64,000 nucleotides of DNA from Tateyamaria sp. ANG-S1 (GCF_000814025.1 NZ_JWLL01000003.1:268334-332333); one strand, 5' to 3'; shown: positions 27,597 through 36,631, counted from the stretch's first letter. The notes: generated by a model from the letters alone, not told the origin. Numbers and translations: made by a program.

Positions 27597-28583
27597 ATGA
27601 CCTCCGTTATTCCTGCGCTGCGGGCGGCACTGCATGCGCTTTGGGCAGATGATGATGCTGCGGCGCGGCGGGCCTTCGAAGGCTGCTTTGCGCACGATTG
27701 CGCCTTTTATTTCTCGCATCCCGCGAATGAGCCACGTGATGCCTGGGCCGAGGTTTACGCCCCATTGCGTGCTGCACTGCCGCATGCGCGGCGGCGCGAT
27801 GAAATTTTCATCGCAGGGGCCAACAGGCGGGAGGTTGGCGGTCAGTGGATCGCCGCATTCACGCACTATGCGGGCACGTTTGCCGCGCCTTTGTGGAACA
27901 TTGCGCCGTCGAATCGGCTGGCCTTTCTGCGGTCAGGCGAGTTTTACCGGGTCGAGGGCGGCCAGATCATCGAGGCGCGGATCATCCTCGACCTGCCGGA
28001 CCTGATGCGGCAGGCGGGGCATGATCCATTTGGTGAATTGCTCGGCACCGAGATGCTGTTTCCGGGGCCAGCCACCCATGACGGGATCCTGCCGGCGGGC
28101 GATGGGGTCAAAAGCCTGGACCTGATCGAAGCGATGCTGGGTGATCTGCATATCTACGACCCCGAAACCGGTACCTCCAAGGGTCAGACCGGAGAGGGCG
28201 GATACTGGGCCGATGACATGTTGTGGTACGGGCCCGGCGGGATCGGGTCGAACTATCGCTGGGAGGGGTTTGTCAAAGATCACCGTGCGCCCTTCCTTGC
28301 CGCCTTTCCCGACCGCAAGGGCGGCAATCACTACGCGCGGATTGGACAAGGCAACTACGCCGCCATCTCGGGCTGGCCTTCCATGACGATGACGCATCGC
28401 GGCCCTTATCTGGGCGTAGAGCCAACGGGTAAATCGCTGACGCTGCGGGTGATGGACTTCTACCGCTGCGCAGACGGTCAGATCGCCGAGAACTGGGTCA
28501 TGCTCGACTACATGGACCTGTTCCACCAGATGGGCATTGACCTGATTGCCAAATCAAACGCCCAAGCCGTTTCTTCTGACTGA
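27597..28583 (+). CDS. SnoaL/NTF2-like tandem-domain protein
   Basis: 328-residue paralogue of the proteins at 17396 and 18442. Two NTF2-like domains occupy about residues 5-145 and 180-320. Seen: AAFTHYAGTFAAPLWNIAPS in domain 1, LWYGPGGIGSNYRWEGF and ENWVMLDYMDLFHQMGIDLI in domain 2. ATG 27597 is chosen because the upstream in-frame start at 27546 would place the palindrome inside the coding region. It is transcribed divergently from the ABC operon and probably shares its operator. No function is known. Confidence 0.8.
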   Translation: MTSVIPALRAALHALWADDDAAARRAFEGCFAHDCAFYFSHPANEPRDAWAEVYAPLRAALPHARRRDEIFIAGANRREVGGQWIAAFTHYAGTFAAPLWNIAPSNRLAFLRSGEFYRVEGGQIIEARIILDLPDLMRQAGHDPFGELLGTEMLFPGPATHDGILPAGDGVKSLDLIEAMLGDLHIYDPETGTSKGQTGEGGYWADDMLWYGPGGIGSNYRWEGFVKDHRAPFLAAFPDRKGGNHYARIGQGNYAAISGWPSMTMTHRGPYLGVEPTGKSLTLRVMDFYRCADGQIAENWVMLDYMDLFHQMGIDLIAKSNAQAVSSD

Positions 28584-28624
28584 AAATACCATCGGGGGTC
28601 CGGGGGCAGACAGCCCCCGGTCCT
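28571..28624. repeat. Intergenic repeat family B, with strong hairpin
   Basis: TTCTTCTGACTGAAAATACC is followed by a GC-rich stem CCGGGGGC (28600-28607) and GCCCCCGG (28613-28620). The same order of elements is found at 34748-34797. It lies between the convergent ends of the NTF2-like gene and gcdH and overlaps the last codons of the former, so it may end both transcripts. Confidence 0.65.
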
Positions 28625-28628
28625 GGCT

Positions 28629-29852
28629 TTAGAAAAACGCCTGCAGACCGGTCTGCGCGCGCCCGAGGATCAGGGCGTGCACGTCATGGGTGCCTTCGTA
28701 GGTATTTACCGTCTCGAGGTTCACCATGTGTCGCATCACCTGGAACTCGCCGGAGATGCCGTTGCCGCCGTGCATGTCGCGGGAGGCGCGGGCGATGTCG
28801 AGCGCCTTGCCGCAATTGTTGCGCTTGACGATTGAGATCATCTCGGGCGCGGCTTGTGCAGCGTCCATCAGACGGCCGACCTGAAGCGAGGCTTGCAGGC
28901 CCAGCGTGATCTCGGTCTGCATGTCGGCCAGCTTCTTCTGGAAAAGTTGCGTCTGCGCCAGCGGCCGCCCGAACTGCTTGCGGTCGAGCCCGTATTGACG
29001 GGCGGCGTGCCAGCAGAACTCGGCGGCGCCCATCGCACCCCAGGAGATGCCGTAGCGGGCGCGGTTGAGGCAGCCGAACGGACCCTTCAGACCCTGCACG
29101 TCGGGCAGAAGCGCGTCTTCGCCCACCTCGACGCCTTCCATCACGATCTCGCCCGTGATGGAAGCGCGCAGGGACAGTTTGTTTTCGATCTTCGGCGCGG
29201 ACAGGCCCTTCATCCCCTTTTCGAGAACGAAGCCGCGGATCTTGCCGTCATGCGCTTCTGACTTGGCCCAGACCACGAAGACATCTGCGATGGGGGCGTT
29301 GGAGATCCACATCTTGGAGCCATTCAGGACATAGCCGCTGTCGGCTTTCTTCGCCGTGGTCTTCATGCCCGCCGGGTCGGAGCCTGCGTCGGGCTCGGTC
29401 AGGCCGAAACAGCCGATCCATTCGCCGGAGGCGAGCTTGGGCAGGTATTTCTGGCGCTGCTCTTCGGAACCGTAGGCGTAGATGGGGTAGATGACGAGGG
29501 ACGATTGCACGGACATCATCGACCGGTAGCCGCTGTCGATCCGCTCAACCTCACGCGCGACAAGGCCATAGGAGACGTAGGAGCCACCCAAGCCGCCGTA
29601 TTCCTCGGGCAGGGTCACGCCCAAAAGGCCCATGTCGCCCATTTCGCGGAAGATGTCGGGGTCCGTGGCCTCATCCGCGAAGGCGGAGACCACGCGCGGG
29701 GCCAGTTTTTCCTGGGCATAGGCGTGCGCCGACGCCTGGATCATCCGTTCGTCTTCGGAGAGCTGGTCCGACAGGCGCAGGGGGTCGGCCCAGGCAAAGG
29801 AGCCGAGGTCGGGGGCATCCTTGGCTTTGAGGATCTTCGTCTCGATGTTCAT
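28629..29852 (-). CDS. gcdH: Glutaryl-CoA dehydrogenase
   Basis: 407-residue acyl-CoA dehydrogenase closely matching glutaryl-CoA dehydrogenase, which oxidises and decarboxylates glutaryl-CoA to crotonyl-CoA in lysine and tryptophan degradation. Seen: [12 protein letters not shown]-like N-terminal helix, [19 protein letters not shown] near residues 149-167 (flavin contact), [12 protein letters not shown] near 263 and the catalytic Glu in [15 protein letters not shown] near 382. AGGGAGA precedes the ATG. It stands alone between convergent and divergent neighbours, as is common for this gene. Confidence 0.92.
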   Translation of the reverse strand: MNIETKILKAKDAPDLGSFAWADPLRLSDQLSEDERMIQASAHAYAQEKLAPRVVSAFADEATDPDIFREMGDMGLLGVTLPEEYGGLGGSYVSYGLVAREVERIDSGYRSMMSVQSSLVIYPIYAYGSEEQRQKYLPKLASGEWIGCFGLTEPDAGSDPAGMKTTAKKADSGYVLNGSKMWISNAPIADVFVVWAKSEAHDGKIRGFVLEKGMKGLSAPKIENKLSLRASITGEIVMEGVEVGEDALLPDVQGLKGPFGCLNRARYGISWGAMGAAEFCWHAARQYGLDRKQFGRPLAQTQLFQKKLADMQTEITLGLQASLQVGRLMDAAQAAPEMISIVKRNNCGKALDIARASRDMHGGNGISGEFQVMRHMVNLETVNTYEGTHDVHALILGRAQTGLQAFF

Positions 29853-30077
29853 ATGCGTCTCCCTTGGGCGATGCGCCGCGGTGGCACCTCGTTTGAGCTT
29901 TATCTAGTGCGGGTGCGCGTGCAAGGCCATGCGACATTGCCACGGCGGATCGGATGTATCCGAAGCACCCGCCGCGCCGGTGCTGCCCCACCGCCTCATT
30001 TCAGCCGCATTCGTCGCGCACACACAGCATATACGATTCTGTCTTCCGGGTGGGGCCGAAGCAAAAGGAGTGCTGGC

Positions 30078-30428
30078 ATGCAGCGCATGATGCAAATTGG
30101 GGCCGTTCTGGCCATGCTGACCACGGCGACCGCTGTGTCCGCCGCCGAACACGAGATCCTGATCCTGCCGGACGCTTACTTCCCGTCCATCCTGTACATT
30201 GATGACGGCGACACCGTGAAATTCACCAACCTGACCGGGTCCGAGCATAGCATCGTGGCCAAGAACGACAGTTGGGCCATCGGGCCGATTGCCGATCAGG
30301 CGTCTGTTTCGATGGTTGTCGAAAAGGGCACGCAGACGACCTTTTACGATGCGAATGCCGTGTCGGAAGAGGATGGCTCGTTTCTGGTCGAAGGCCGGAT
30401 GAGCTTTGCCGAGGCGCCCCTCGACTAA
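30078..30428 (+). CDS. Cupredoxin-like periplasmic protein without a type-1 copper site
   Basis: 116-residue exported protein. Residues 1-22 form a signal peptide ending VSAA. The mature part has the plastocyanin-like strand pattern: AYFPSILYIDDGDTVKFTN followed by GSEHSIVAKND. Only the first His of a type-1 copper site is present; the C-terminal Cys-His-Met cluster is missing, so copper binding of the blue type is unlikely. The ATG at 30078 has AAAGGAG upstream; longer in-frame readings would cross the divergent gcdH promoter. It overlaps the convergent SRAP gene by four bases. Confidence 0.65.
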   Translation: MQRMMQIGAVLAMLTTATAVSAAEHEILILPDAYFPSILYIDDGDTVKFTNLTGSEHSIVAKNDSWAIGPIADQASVSMVVEKGTQTTFYDANAVSEEDGSFLVEGRMSFAEAPLD

Positions 30429-31096
30429 TCCTCTGCTGGTTCGATGAGGCCCGGGCCCGCGGCCCGGTTCGAATTGACGGCTTTTGACACGCGATGCCAT
30501 GTGAGCGCATCATCCGGGGCGGCCCGCATCAGCGTGGCGGCCCCTTTGCCTTGTTCGCCCAACCATAATGCGATGTCGTCCGGTTCCAGAATGACCGGCA
30601 TGCGGTGATGGATGGATGACATGGGCGTGTTGGCCGCCGTTGTGACGATGGCCGCCGTACGCTGCCGCGTCTCCGGCGCGCCGGGGGTGTGCCAATTTTG
30701 CCAGACCGCCGCGAAGGCCAGCGGCGCGCCATCACTGCGGGTGATGTACCATGGCAGCCGCGTGTCCCCGTCCCGCGTCCATTCATAGAACCCCGAGGCC
30801 AAGATGACCGCCCGTCGCTCGCGGCACGCCATGCGAAAGGCGGGCTTGTCCGCAATCGTCTCGGCCCGCGCGTTGATCAGTAGCGGACCGTCCGTCGGCG
30901 ACTTGTACCAATGCGGGATGAAGCCCCAGCGCATCGGCGCGAGCCATCGTTGACCGCGTTGGGTGGTGACCGTGTGCACCGCATCGGTGGGGCAGACATT
31001 GAAGTTGGGCACATCCGGCATGTCGTTTGCCGCCACGGCTGCAAAGAGCTCCGACATGTCTTCGGGGGCGAGGGAGATCGAAAAACGTCCGCACAT
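30425..31096 (-). CDS. SOS response-associated peptidase (SRAP/YedK family)
   Basis: 223-residue SRAP-domain protein. These proteins form a covalent thiazolidine link to abasic sites in single-stranded DNA through Cys2, shielding them during replication. Seen: MCGRFS at the very start (Cys2), NARAET near residue 79, GFYEWTRDGD near 106 (active-site Glu) and HHRMPVIL near 166 (active-site His). All catalytic positions are present, so it should be active. The start is fixed by the need for Cys at position 2. Confidence 0.92.
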   Translation of the reverse strand: MCGRFSISLAPEDMSELFAAVAANDMPDVPNFNVCPTDAVHTVTTQRGQRWLAPMRWGFIPHWYKSPTDGPLLINARAETIADKPAFRMACRERRAVILASGFYEWTRDGDTRLPWYITRSDGAPLAFAAVWQNWHTPGAPETRQRTAAIVTTAANTPMSSIHHRMPVILEPDDIALWLGEQGKGAATLMRAAPDDALTWHRVSKAVNSNRAAGPGLIEPAED

Positions 31097-31127
31097 GCGG
31101 TGACGCTACATCGCCAAGAGAGACGAT

Positions 31128-31153
31128 GTAAGGCGGATCAGGATCCGCCTTAC
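31128..31153. repeat. Palindromic repeat of the GGCGGATC family
   Basis: A 12-bp perfect stem GTAAGGCGGATC / GATCCGCCTTAC with a two-base centre, lying between divergently placed SRAP and the end of the nucleotidase gene. The same core (AGGCGGATC / GATCCGCCT) recurs at 57192-57211, where it overlaps two stop codons. Confidence 0.7.
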
Positions 31154-31163
31154 GATTGGGCAT

Positions 31164-31190
31164 AAAAAAGGCGGAGCTTTGCCCCGCCTT
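31164..31190 (-). terminator. Rho-independent terminator of the 5'-nucleotidase gene
   Basis: On the - strand, the stem AAGGCGG / CCGCCTT (31184-31190 and 31168-31174) is followed by a run of Ts (A run at 31164-31169 on the + strand). It lies 40 bases beyond the nucleotidase stop. A third hairpin, GGCGCAGG-TGT-CCTGCGCC (31204-31222), sits between the two. Confidence 0.75.
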
Positions 31191-31229
31191 CTCAAGATCG
31201 TAAGGCGCAGGTGTCCTGCGCCCCTGTCC

Positions 31230-32789
31230 TTACTTCGCCGTGATCCGACCGTCGGTGTAGGGCGTGAACGGCCCCTGCTCGGCCAGGTACTCCGCCGTCA
31301 CATCGGCGAGGTCCGGCCCGAAGTCGTAGGCGTTTTCCGCGTCCACGAACATCGAATACCCGTCACCGCCGTTGCGGACATAGTTGTTGCTGACCACGCC
31401 ATAGAGCTTGTCCATCTCGATGGGTGTGCCGCCCACCATGACGTCGCTGACCCGCTCACCCGCAGGCTTCGCTGCATCAAACGCATAGCTCATACCCGCC
31501 ACTTGCGGGAAGCGGCCTGCACCGTCCTCGATCTGGCCCACGCCGTTTTCAAGCGCTGCGACGATGGCCGCGCCCGGCACCTGAAAGGTCGACAGCGTGT
31601 TCTGGAAGGGCAGCACCGTCAGCACCTCGCCCATGGTGATCTCGCCCGCGTCGATGGAGGCACGAATGCCACCGCCGTTCTGGATGGCGATCTCGATCCC
31701 CTGGTCTGCGACCCGAGCGAGCATCGCGTCAGCGATGAGCGAGCCCATGGGGCATTCCTGCGCCCGGCAGACGGACCGGTCGCCTTCAATAGCTTCGGCT
31801 GCTTCGGCGACAACGCGGTTTTTCATCTCTTCGATGGGCGCGCCCATTTCGGCGATGCGAGCGATGAAGTCGGCATCAGGTTCGACCGACGCATCCAGCA
31901 GCATCGGGTCGCCCGAGGCTGCCGTCACGTTGCCATCGTCATCAAAAGTCACGGTCAGGTGGCCGAGGTACTTGGTGTAGGCATAGGCCTGCGCCACTGC
32001 CGCGTCGCCCACCATGGTCGGGTACGCGGGCGTTTCGGCGTCGTCGTTGGTCATCAGCGTGTGGCTGTGCCCGCCGATCACCACGTCGATGCCGTCGACC
32101 GCCTCGGCAATGGCGAGATCCTTGTTCAGTCCCACGTGGTTGAGGGCGATGATGATGTCGACGCCTTCTTCCTGCAGCGTGGCGACGTCTGCCTGCAGCG
32201 CCTCGATCTCGTCCTGGAAGACGACGTTGGGACCGGGCGATGATGTTTCAACCGTGTCCACAGCCAGCGCCGAGACGATGCCGATTTTCTTGCCGCCGAC
32301 CTCAAGCACAACGTGGTTTTCAACCTTTCCGTTCAGCATCTCTTCGGCAGACAGATCGAGGTTGCCGGAGATGACGGGGAAGCTCACCGCGTCGATGAAC
32401 TCCGCCAGCTTGGGCGGGCCATCGTCGAACTCGTGGTTGCCCACGGCCATGGCGTCATAGCCGATCTTCTCCATGAACTCGGCCTCAGCCGCGCCCTTGT
32501 AGGTGGTGTAGAAGAGCGAGCCCTGGAACGGGTCGCCTGCGTCCAATACGACGACGTTCTGATTGTCGAGCGACGCCTTCTTGGCGTCGATGGCCGACTT
32601 GACCCGCGCCACGCCGCCAAAGCATTCGCCCTCTGCTTCGCCTTCGGCGTTGCAGGTCGAATCGAAGCGGTTGATCGATTCAATGCGGCTGTGCATGTCG
32701 TTGGTGTGCAGGATGTGCAGCGTGTATTCGGCGGATGCCATCCCAGCGCTCAGCGCCAGGGCGGCCGTGCCCATCAAAAACCGGGTCAT
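31230..32789 (-). CDS. Bifunctional metallophosphatase/5'-nucleotidase
   Basis: 519-residue exported enzyme. Residues 1-20 form a signal peptide (MTRFLMGTAALALSAGMASA). The metallophosphatase domain shows HTNDMHSR near residue 28, DAGDPFQGS near 79, GNHEFDDG near 112, NHVG near 208 and GGHSHT near 231; the C-terminal 5'-nucleotidase domain shows GGGIRASIDAGEITMGEVL near 380 and NNYVRNGGDGYSMF near 473. ATG 32789 has AGGGAGA upstream; a longer in-frame reading has no family similarity. It probably scavenges phosphate and nucleosides in the periplasm. An unpaired extra Cys pair (CNAEGEAEGEC) may form a disulfide. Confidence 0.9.
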   Translation of the reverse strand: MTRFLMGTAALALSAGMASAEYTLHILHTNDMHSRIESINRFDSTCNAEGEAEGECFGGVARVKSAIDAKKASLDNQNVVVLDAGDPFQGSLFYTTYKGAAEAEFMEKIGYDAMAVGNHEFDDGPPKLAEFIDAVSFPVISGNLDLSAEEMLNGKVENHVVLEVGGKKIGIVSALAVDTVETSSPGPNVVFQDEIEALQADVATLQEEGVDIIIALNHVGLNKDLAIAEAVDGIDVVIGGHSHTLMTNDDAETPAYPTMVGDAAVAQAYAYTKYLGHLTVTFDDDGNVTAASGDPMLLDASVEPDADFIARIAEMGAPIEEMKNRVVAEAAEAIEGDRSVCRAQECPMGSLIADAMLARVADQGIEIAIQNGGGIRASIDAGEITMGEVLTVLPFQNTLSTFQVPGAAIVAALENGVGQIEDGAGRFPQVAGMSYAFDAAKPAGERVSDVMVGGTPIEMDKLYGVVSNNYVRNGGDGYSMFVDAENAYDFGPDLADVTAEYLAEQGPFTPYTDGRITAK

Positions 32790-32930
32790 GCGGTGTCTCC
32801 CTTGTTGAATATGACAGTAACGTGACAGCAATCCGCGCCACGAGTCAAAGCGGTTCCTTAGGGAAGGTCCGCAACATTTCGGTGACAGCGCGCACTTGAC
32901 CAGCGCTTGGGCAATGGGCATCACCCGCCC

Positions 32931-33278
32931 ATGCTGATTTACAAGATTTTCCGTGGCCCCGAATGGGCCGCCTTGCGCGAGAACGGCGCGACACCGGGGG
33001 CGCCGATTGATGTGCAGGACGGATATGTCCACTTTTCCACCGCGACGCAGGCGGCCGAAACAGCCGCCAAGCATTTCGCAGGCGAAGATGACCTGTTCCT
33101 GATCGCGGTCGAGGCGGACGCCCTGGGCGATGACCTGAAGTGGGAGGTGTCGCGCGGCGGTGCTGAGTTTCCGCATCTTTATCGCGAGATGCGGCTGGCC
33201 GATGTGCACTGGGCGCAGCCCTTGCCGCTGAAGAACGGCGCGCATCAATTCCCCGCAGGCGCCGGATTCGATGGATGA
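32931..33278 (+). CDS. DUF952 domain-containing protein
   Basis: 115-residue protein with the DUF952 layout: MLIYKIFRGPEWAAL at the start, DGYVHFSTATQAAETAAKHF near residues 35-54, and FPHLYREMRLADV near 84-96. The family has no established biochemical role. ATG 32931 is chosen because family members begin with this LIYKI segment; ATG 32907 would add eight residues. It opens a coupled set with DUF1330 and pyrD genes (ATGA overlaps). Confidence 0.75.
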   Translation: MLIYKIFRGPEWAALRENGATPGAPIDVQDGYVHFSTATQAAETAAKHFAGEDDLFLIAVEADALGDDLKWEVSRGGAEFPHLYREMRLADVHWAQPLPLKNGAHQFPAGAGFDG

Positions 33279-33703
33279 GCCACGTGGACCCCACCCGCGA
33301 CCAGTTCGAGGCGTTCAAGGACCTGCCCCGCGATACGCCCATCGAGATGCTCAACCTCGTGGCTTTTCGCGATCTGGCGAATTACCCCGGTGATCATGAA
33401 CTGGCCCGCGACGGGCTGACCGGCGCGCAGGCCTATGCGCTTTATGGCAAGCAGTCCGGCCCGGTTCTGGGGAAAGTGGGCGGCAGCATTGTCTGGCGCG
33501 GCGGGTTTGAAACGACGCTGATCGGCACTGCGGAGGAGGCTTGGGATGCCATGTTCATCGCCCGCTACCCACAAGCGGGCGCGTTCCTCGCCATGGTGAC
33601 CGACCCCGACTACAAACGGGCGGTGGTGCACCGACAGGCGGCAGTGAAAACATCGCGCCTGATCCGCTGCGCCCCGGCAGACGGGGGCGCGACCTTCGGA
33701 TGA
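33275..33703 (+). CDS. DUF1330 domain-containing protein
   Basis: 142-residue protein of the DUF1330 ferredoxin-like (dimeric alpha-beta barrel) group. Seen: [13 protein letters not shown] near residue 22, [16 protein letters not shown] near 68, and [20 protein letters not shown] near 89-108. The related proteins are small cytosolic dimers of uncertain function. Start and stop overlap the DUF952 and pyrD genes by four bases each. Confidence 0.75.
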   Translation: MSHVDPTRDQFEAFKDLPRDTPIEMLNLVAFRDLANYPGDHELARDGLTGAQAYALYGKQSGPVLGKVGGSIVWRGGFETTLIGTAEEAWDAMFIARYPQAGAFLAMVTDPDYKRAVVHRQAAVKTSRLIRCAPADGGATFG

Positions 33704-34743
33704 AACAGGCTATCGAACGCATTGGCACGCGCGCGCTGCGCAGGCTCGACCCCGAAACCGCCCACGGGCTGGCGCTGAAGGCGTTGCACACGCCGCTTGC
33801 CGCCCTGCCCGGCCCCGTGACAAGCCCGCGTTTGCGGACAACGCTTGCGGGCATGGACCTGCCCAACCCGCTTGGCCTTGCCGCTGGGTTCGACAAGAAT
33901 GCGACGGCCATCGCCCCGCTCAGCCGTGCGGGCTTTGGCTGGATTGAGGTGGGCGCGGCCACCCCCCTGCCCCAGCCCGGCAACCCTAAACCGCGGCTCT
34001 TTCGGCTGACCGAAGATGCTGCCGCGATCAACCGTTTCGGCTTCAACAATGACGGGATGGAAGCGATTGCGGCGCGGCTTGCCAAGCGGCCCAAGGGCGT
34101 GCCGGTGGGCCTGAACCTTGGGGCCAACAAGGACAGCGCAAACCGGGCCGAGGACTTCGCCAAGGTACTGCAGCACTGCGCGCCGCATATCGACTTTGCC
34201 GCGGTCAATGTCTCCAGCCCCAACACCGAAAAGCTGCGGGATTTGCAGGGGCCTATGGCGCTTGCGGCCTTGCTGGACGGGGTCATGCAGGTACGGGGCG
34301 ACATCCCCGTCTTCCTGAAGATCGCGCCGGACCTGACGGATCAGGACCTTGCCGACATCGCCAAGGTCGCCGAAGACGCGCGGGTGGCGGCGATCATCGC
34401 TACGAATACGACGCTCGACCGCGACGGTCTGCGCAGTGCGCATGCAAATGAAAAAGGGGGCCTCTCCGGCGCACCTCTGTTCGAAAAGTCCACACGCGTA
34501 CTGGCGAAGCTGCACAGCCTGACCAAGATACCGCTCATCGGCGTCGGCGGCATCTCGAACGCGCGCGATGCCTATGCCAAAATTCGGGCGGGGGCTTCTG
34601 CCGTGCAGCTTTACACCGGCCTCGTCTATGGCGGCCTCAGCCTTGCTGCGCGCATTGCCAAGGGCCTCGACGTGCAGCTGCAACAGGACGGTTTCCAGTC
34701 GATCACCGAAGCGATCGGCACAGAAACAAAAGACTGGCTCTAG
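33700..34743 (+). CDS. pyrD: Dihydroorotate dehydrogenase (quinone), class 2
   Basis: 347-residue class 2 dihydroorotate dehydrogenase, which oxidises dihydroorotate to orotate in pyrimidine synthesis and passes electrons to quinone at the membrane. Seen: an amphipathic N-terminal helix (residues 1-30), [13 protein letters not shown] near 56, [19 protein letters not shown] near 84-102, the catalytic Ser in NVSSPNT near 171, and the FMN site [12 protein letters not shown] near 283 with [11 protein letters not shown] near 300. The ATG overlaps the DUF1330 stop; an earlier start at 33541 would run inside that gene. Confidence 0.95.
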   Translation: MKQAIERIGTRALRRLDPETAHGLALKALHTPLAALPGPVTSPRLRTTLAGMDLPNPLGLAAGFDKNATAIAPLSRAGFGWIEVGAATPLPQPGNPKPRLFRLTEDAAAINRFGFNNDGMEAIAARLAKRPKGVPVGLNLGANKDSANRAEDFAKVLQHCAPHIDFAAVNVSSPNTEKLRDLQGPMALAALLDGVMQVRGDIPVFLKIAPDLTDQDLADIAKVAEDARVAAIIATNTTLDRDGLRSAHANEKGGLSGAPLFEKSTRVLAKLHSLTKIPLIGVGGISNARDAYAKIRAGASAVQLYTGLVYGGLSLAARIAKGLDVQLQQDGFQSITEAIGTETKDWL

Positions 34744-34747
34744 GCCT

Positions 34748-34797
34748 TTCTTCTGGCTGGAAATACCTCGGGGGTCTGGGGGCTGGCCCCCAGTTCC
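34748..34797. repeat. Intergenic repeat family B, terminator-like hairpin after pyrD
   Basis: TTCTTCTGGCTGGAAATACC followed by a perfect stem CTGGGGGC (34776-34783), two-base loop, GCCCCCAG (34786-34793). It occupies the whole gap between convergent pyrD and the MATE gene and resembles the element at 28571-28624. Confidence 0.7.
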
Positions 34798-36129
34798 TCA
34801 CGCCGCATCCCGCTCCAACGCCGCATACCGCGCACCCAGTGTCACCCCTCGCGCGACGAACGAAATGAGGATCGCGACCCAGAGCCCGTGATTGCCCAGA
34901 ACCGGCAACAGCGTCAGCACCGCGAGCCAATACAGCACAAACGAGATCGCCATCATGTTGCGCATGTCCCGGCCCCGGCCTGCGCCAATGAAAATGCCGT
35001 CGAGCATCCATGCCGCACAGCCCAGCAGCGGGGCGGCGACCATGTAGAGCAGGTAATCCCGTGCCTCCGCCTGCACCTGCGCGTCCTTGGCCATCACGTC
35101 GATCAGCCAAGGACCAGCGAGCAAGAACGCGCCCGCCGTGACACAACACACAGCCATGCCCCACATGCTTGTCATCGCCGCCGAGCGGCGCACGCGGGCC
35201 GGATCGCGGCGGCCATAGGCGCGGGCGATCAGGGTTTCAGCTGCAAAGGCAAAACCGTCCATGGCGTAGGCGGTGATGTACATGAATTGGATCAGCACCT
35301 CGTTCGCCGCCAGCGTCACGTCGCCAAACCGCGCGCCCAGGAAGACAAAGCTGGAAAAGATGATCATCAGCATGAGCGAGCGCAGCAGGATATCAGTATT
35401 CAAAAGCGCCATGCGGATCAGTTGCGCGCGGCGCAGCACGCGGGGCCAGTCGCGCCATGCCGGACCTACAAAGGCCGCGCGGCAGAACCAGAGGCCGAGG
35501 GCCGCGCCGATCACCTCGGCAATCACGGTGGCGATGGCGACGCCTGCGACGCCCCAACCGAAGCCCAGCACGAACACGAAGTTCAGGATGATGTTGATCC
35601 CGTTCATCACGAGCTGGACCCAAAACACCCCGCCGGTGCGCTCCATGGCCACCAGCCAGCCGGTGAGCGCGTAGACCGCGATGGCGGCGGGCGCGGTCCA
35701 GATGCGGATGAAGAGGTAGTCGCGGGTCAGGCTTTCGACCTCGTCGCTCGCCGGAGAGAGTTCAAACGCCGCCCAGAATATCGGGATTTGCAGCAGGATC
35801 AGGCCCGCGCCGCCCACTGCGGCGACCAGAAGCGCGCGGGTGAGCCAGGCGGAGACTTCATCGTCGTCCCCTGCCCCCGCCGCTTGGCCCACCAAGCTGA
35901 CCGTGCCCATGCGCAGAAAACCGAAGATCCAGTAGATCGTGGTCAGGATGATGGCACCCATGGCAACGGCGCCGATCGGGGCCGCTTCGCCCATTTGGCC
36001 GACGACGCCCACATCTACCGCCCCGAGGATCGGCACTGTGGCGTTGGACAGAACGATCGGCAGCGCAATTTTCAGCACCCGCTTGTGCGTCAGCGGGGCG
36101 GGTGCGGCCTTGGGATCGACGGCGTCCAA
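34798..36129 (-). CDS. MATE family efflux transporter (DinF-like)
   Basis: 443-residue inner-membrane exporter with about twelve hydrophobic segments. Seen: the MATE start region VLKIALPIVLSNATVPILGAV (two parts near residues 16-36), VGQMGEAAPIGAVAMG near 40, and the C-terminal-half repeat with FAAETLIARAYGRRD near 285. These pumps use Na+ or H+ gradients to expel cationic compounds. The most likely start is TTG 36129, one base after the TAG of the thioesterase gene; a longer reading to 36351 would overlap that gene out of frame. No strong ribosome-binding site is seen, so coupling is assumed. Confidence 0.85.
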   Translation of the reverse strand: MDAVDPKAAPAPLTHKRVLKIALPIVLSNATVPILGAVDVGVVGQMGEAAPIGAVAMGAIILTTIYWIFGFLRMGTVSLVGQAAGAGDDDEVSAWLTRALLVAAVGGAGLILLQIPIFWAAFELSPASDEVESLTRDYLFIRIWTAPAAIAVYALTGWLVAMERTGGVFWVQLVMNGINIILNFVFVLGFGWGVAGVAIATVIAEVIGAALGLWFCRAAFVGPAWRDWPRVLRRAQLIRMALLNTDILLRSLMLMIIFSSFVFLGARFGDVTLAANEVLIQFMYITAYAMDGFAFAAETLIARAYGRRDPARVRRSAAMTSMWGMAVCCVTAGAFLLAGPWLIDVMAKDAQVQAEARDYLLYMVAAPLLGCAAWMLDGIFIGAGRGRDMRNMMAISFVLYWLAVLTLLPVLGNHGLWVAILISFVARGVTLGARYAALERDAA

Positions 36130-36130
36130 A

Positions 36131-36631
36131 CTAGCGCCGTTGCGGCATGACGAAATGCCCCGTGGCCTGCGCAAAAAGCCGGTCGCGGTTGTCCTGCCAG
36201 CCCTCCACATGCACCGAAGCATAGCGCCGACCGGAGCGGTTGATCCGCGCGCGGGCATAGGCGTCGCGCGGCAGGCCAGAGCGGAGGTAGTCGACCGAGA
36301 AATCCACCGTCTTGGGCAGGCGCGGCATCCGCGTGCCGCCGCCGGGATCAAAATCGAGGCTGCCGCTTTCGATGTCTTCCCAGAGATACGACCACGATAG
36401 GGTGATGACCGCCGTCATCTCCATGAAGGCAGCCGTCACACCGCCGTGTAAAGCGGGCAAAAGCGGATTGCCGATCAGCTTTTCATCAAAGGGCAGCACG
36501 CCCGTCAGCTCATCCCCGCGCCGGTCGAAGGTGACGCCCAGATACTGGATGTAGGGGACGCCATCGACCAGCGCGCGCAGGGCGGCGTCGCGGCGTTGCT
36601 TGACCACTTGCACCGGTTCGGGCCGTTTCAT
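36131..36631 (-). CDS. PaaI family thioesterase
   Basis: 166-residue hotdog-fold thioesterase. Seen: YIQYLGVTFDRRGDELTGVLP near residues 24-44 (in parts), ALHGGVTAAFMEMTAV near 58-73, in which Glu stands where the catalytic Asp or Glu lies, and KTVDFSVDYLRSGLPRDAYA near 106-125. It probably hydrolyses acyl-CoA thioesters. It is the second of two adjacent hotdog genes, with an ATGA overlap with the first; they may form a heteromer or serve different acyl groups. Confidence 0.85.
   Translation of the reverse strand: MKRPEPVQVVKQRRDAALRALVDGVPYIQYLGVTFDRRGDELTGVLPFDEKLIGNPLLPALHGGVTAAFMEMTAVITLSWSYLWEDIESGSLDFDPGGGTRMPRLPKTVDFSVDYLRSGLPRDAYARARINRSGRRYASVHVEGWQDNRDRLFAQATGHFVMPQRR

Noticed and set aside
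31230-33248. Extended N terminus of the 5'-nucleotidase to 33248
   Set aside because: It would bury the signal peptide and cross the divergent DUF952 gene.
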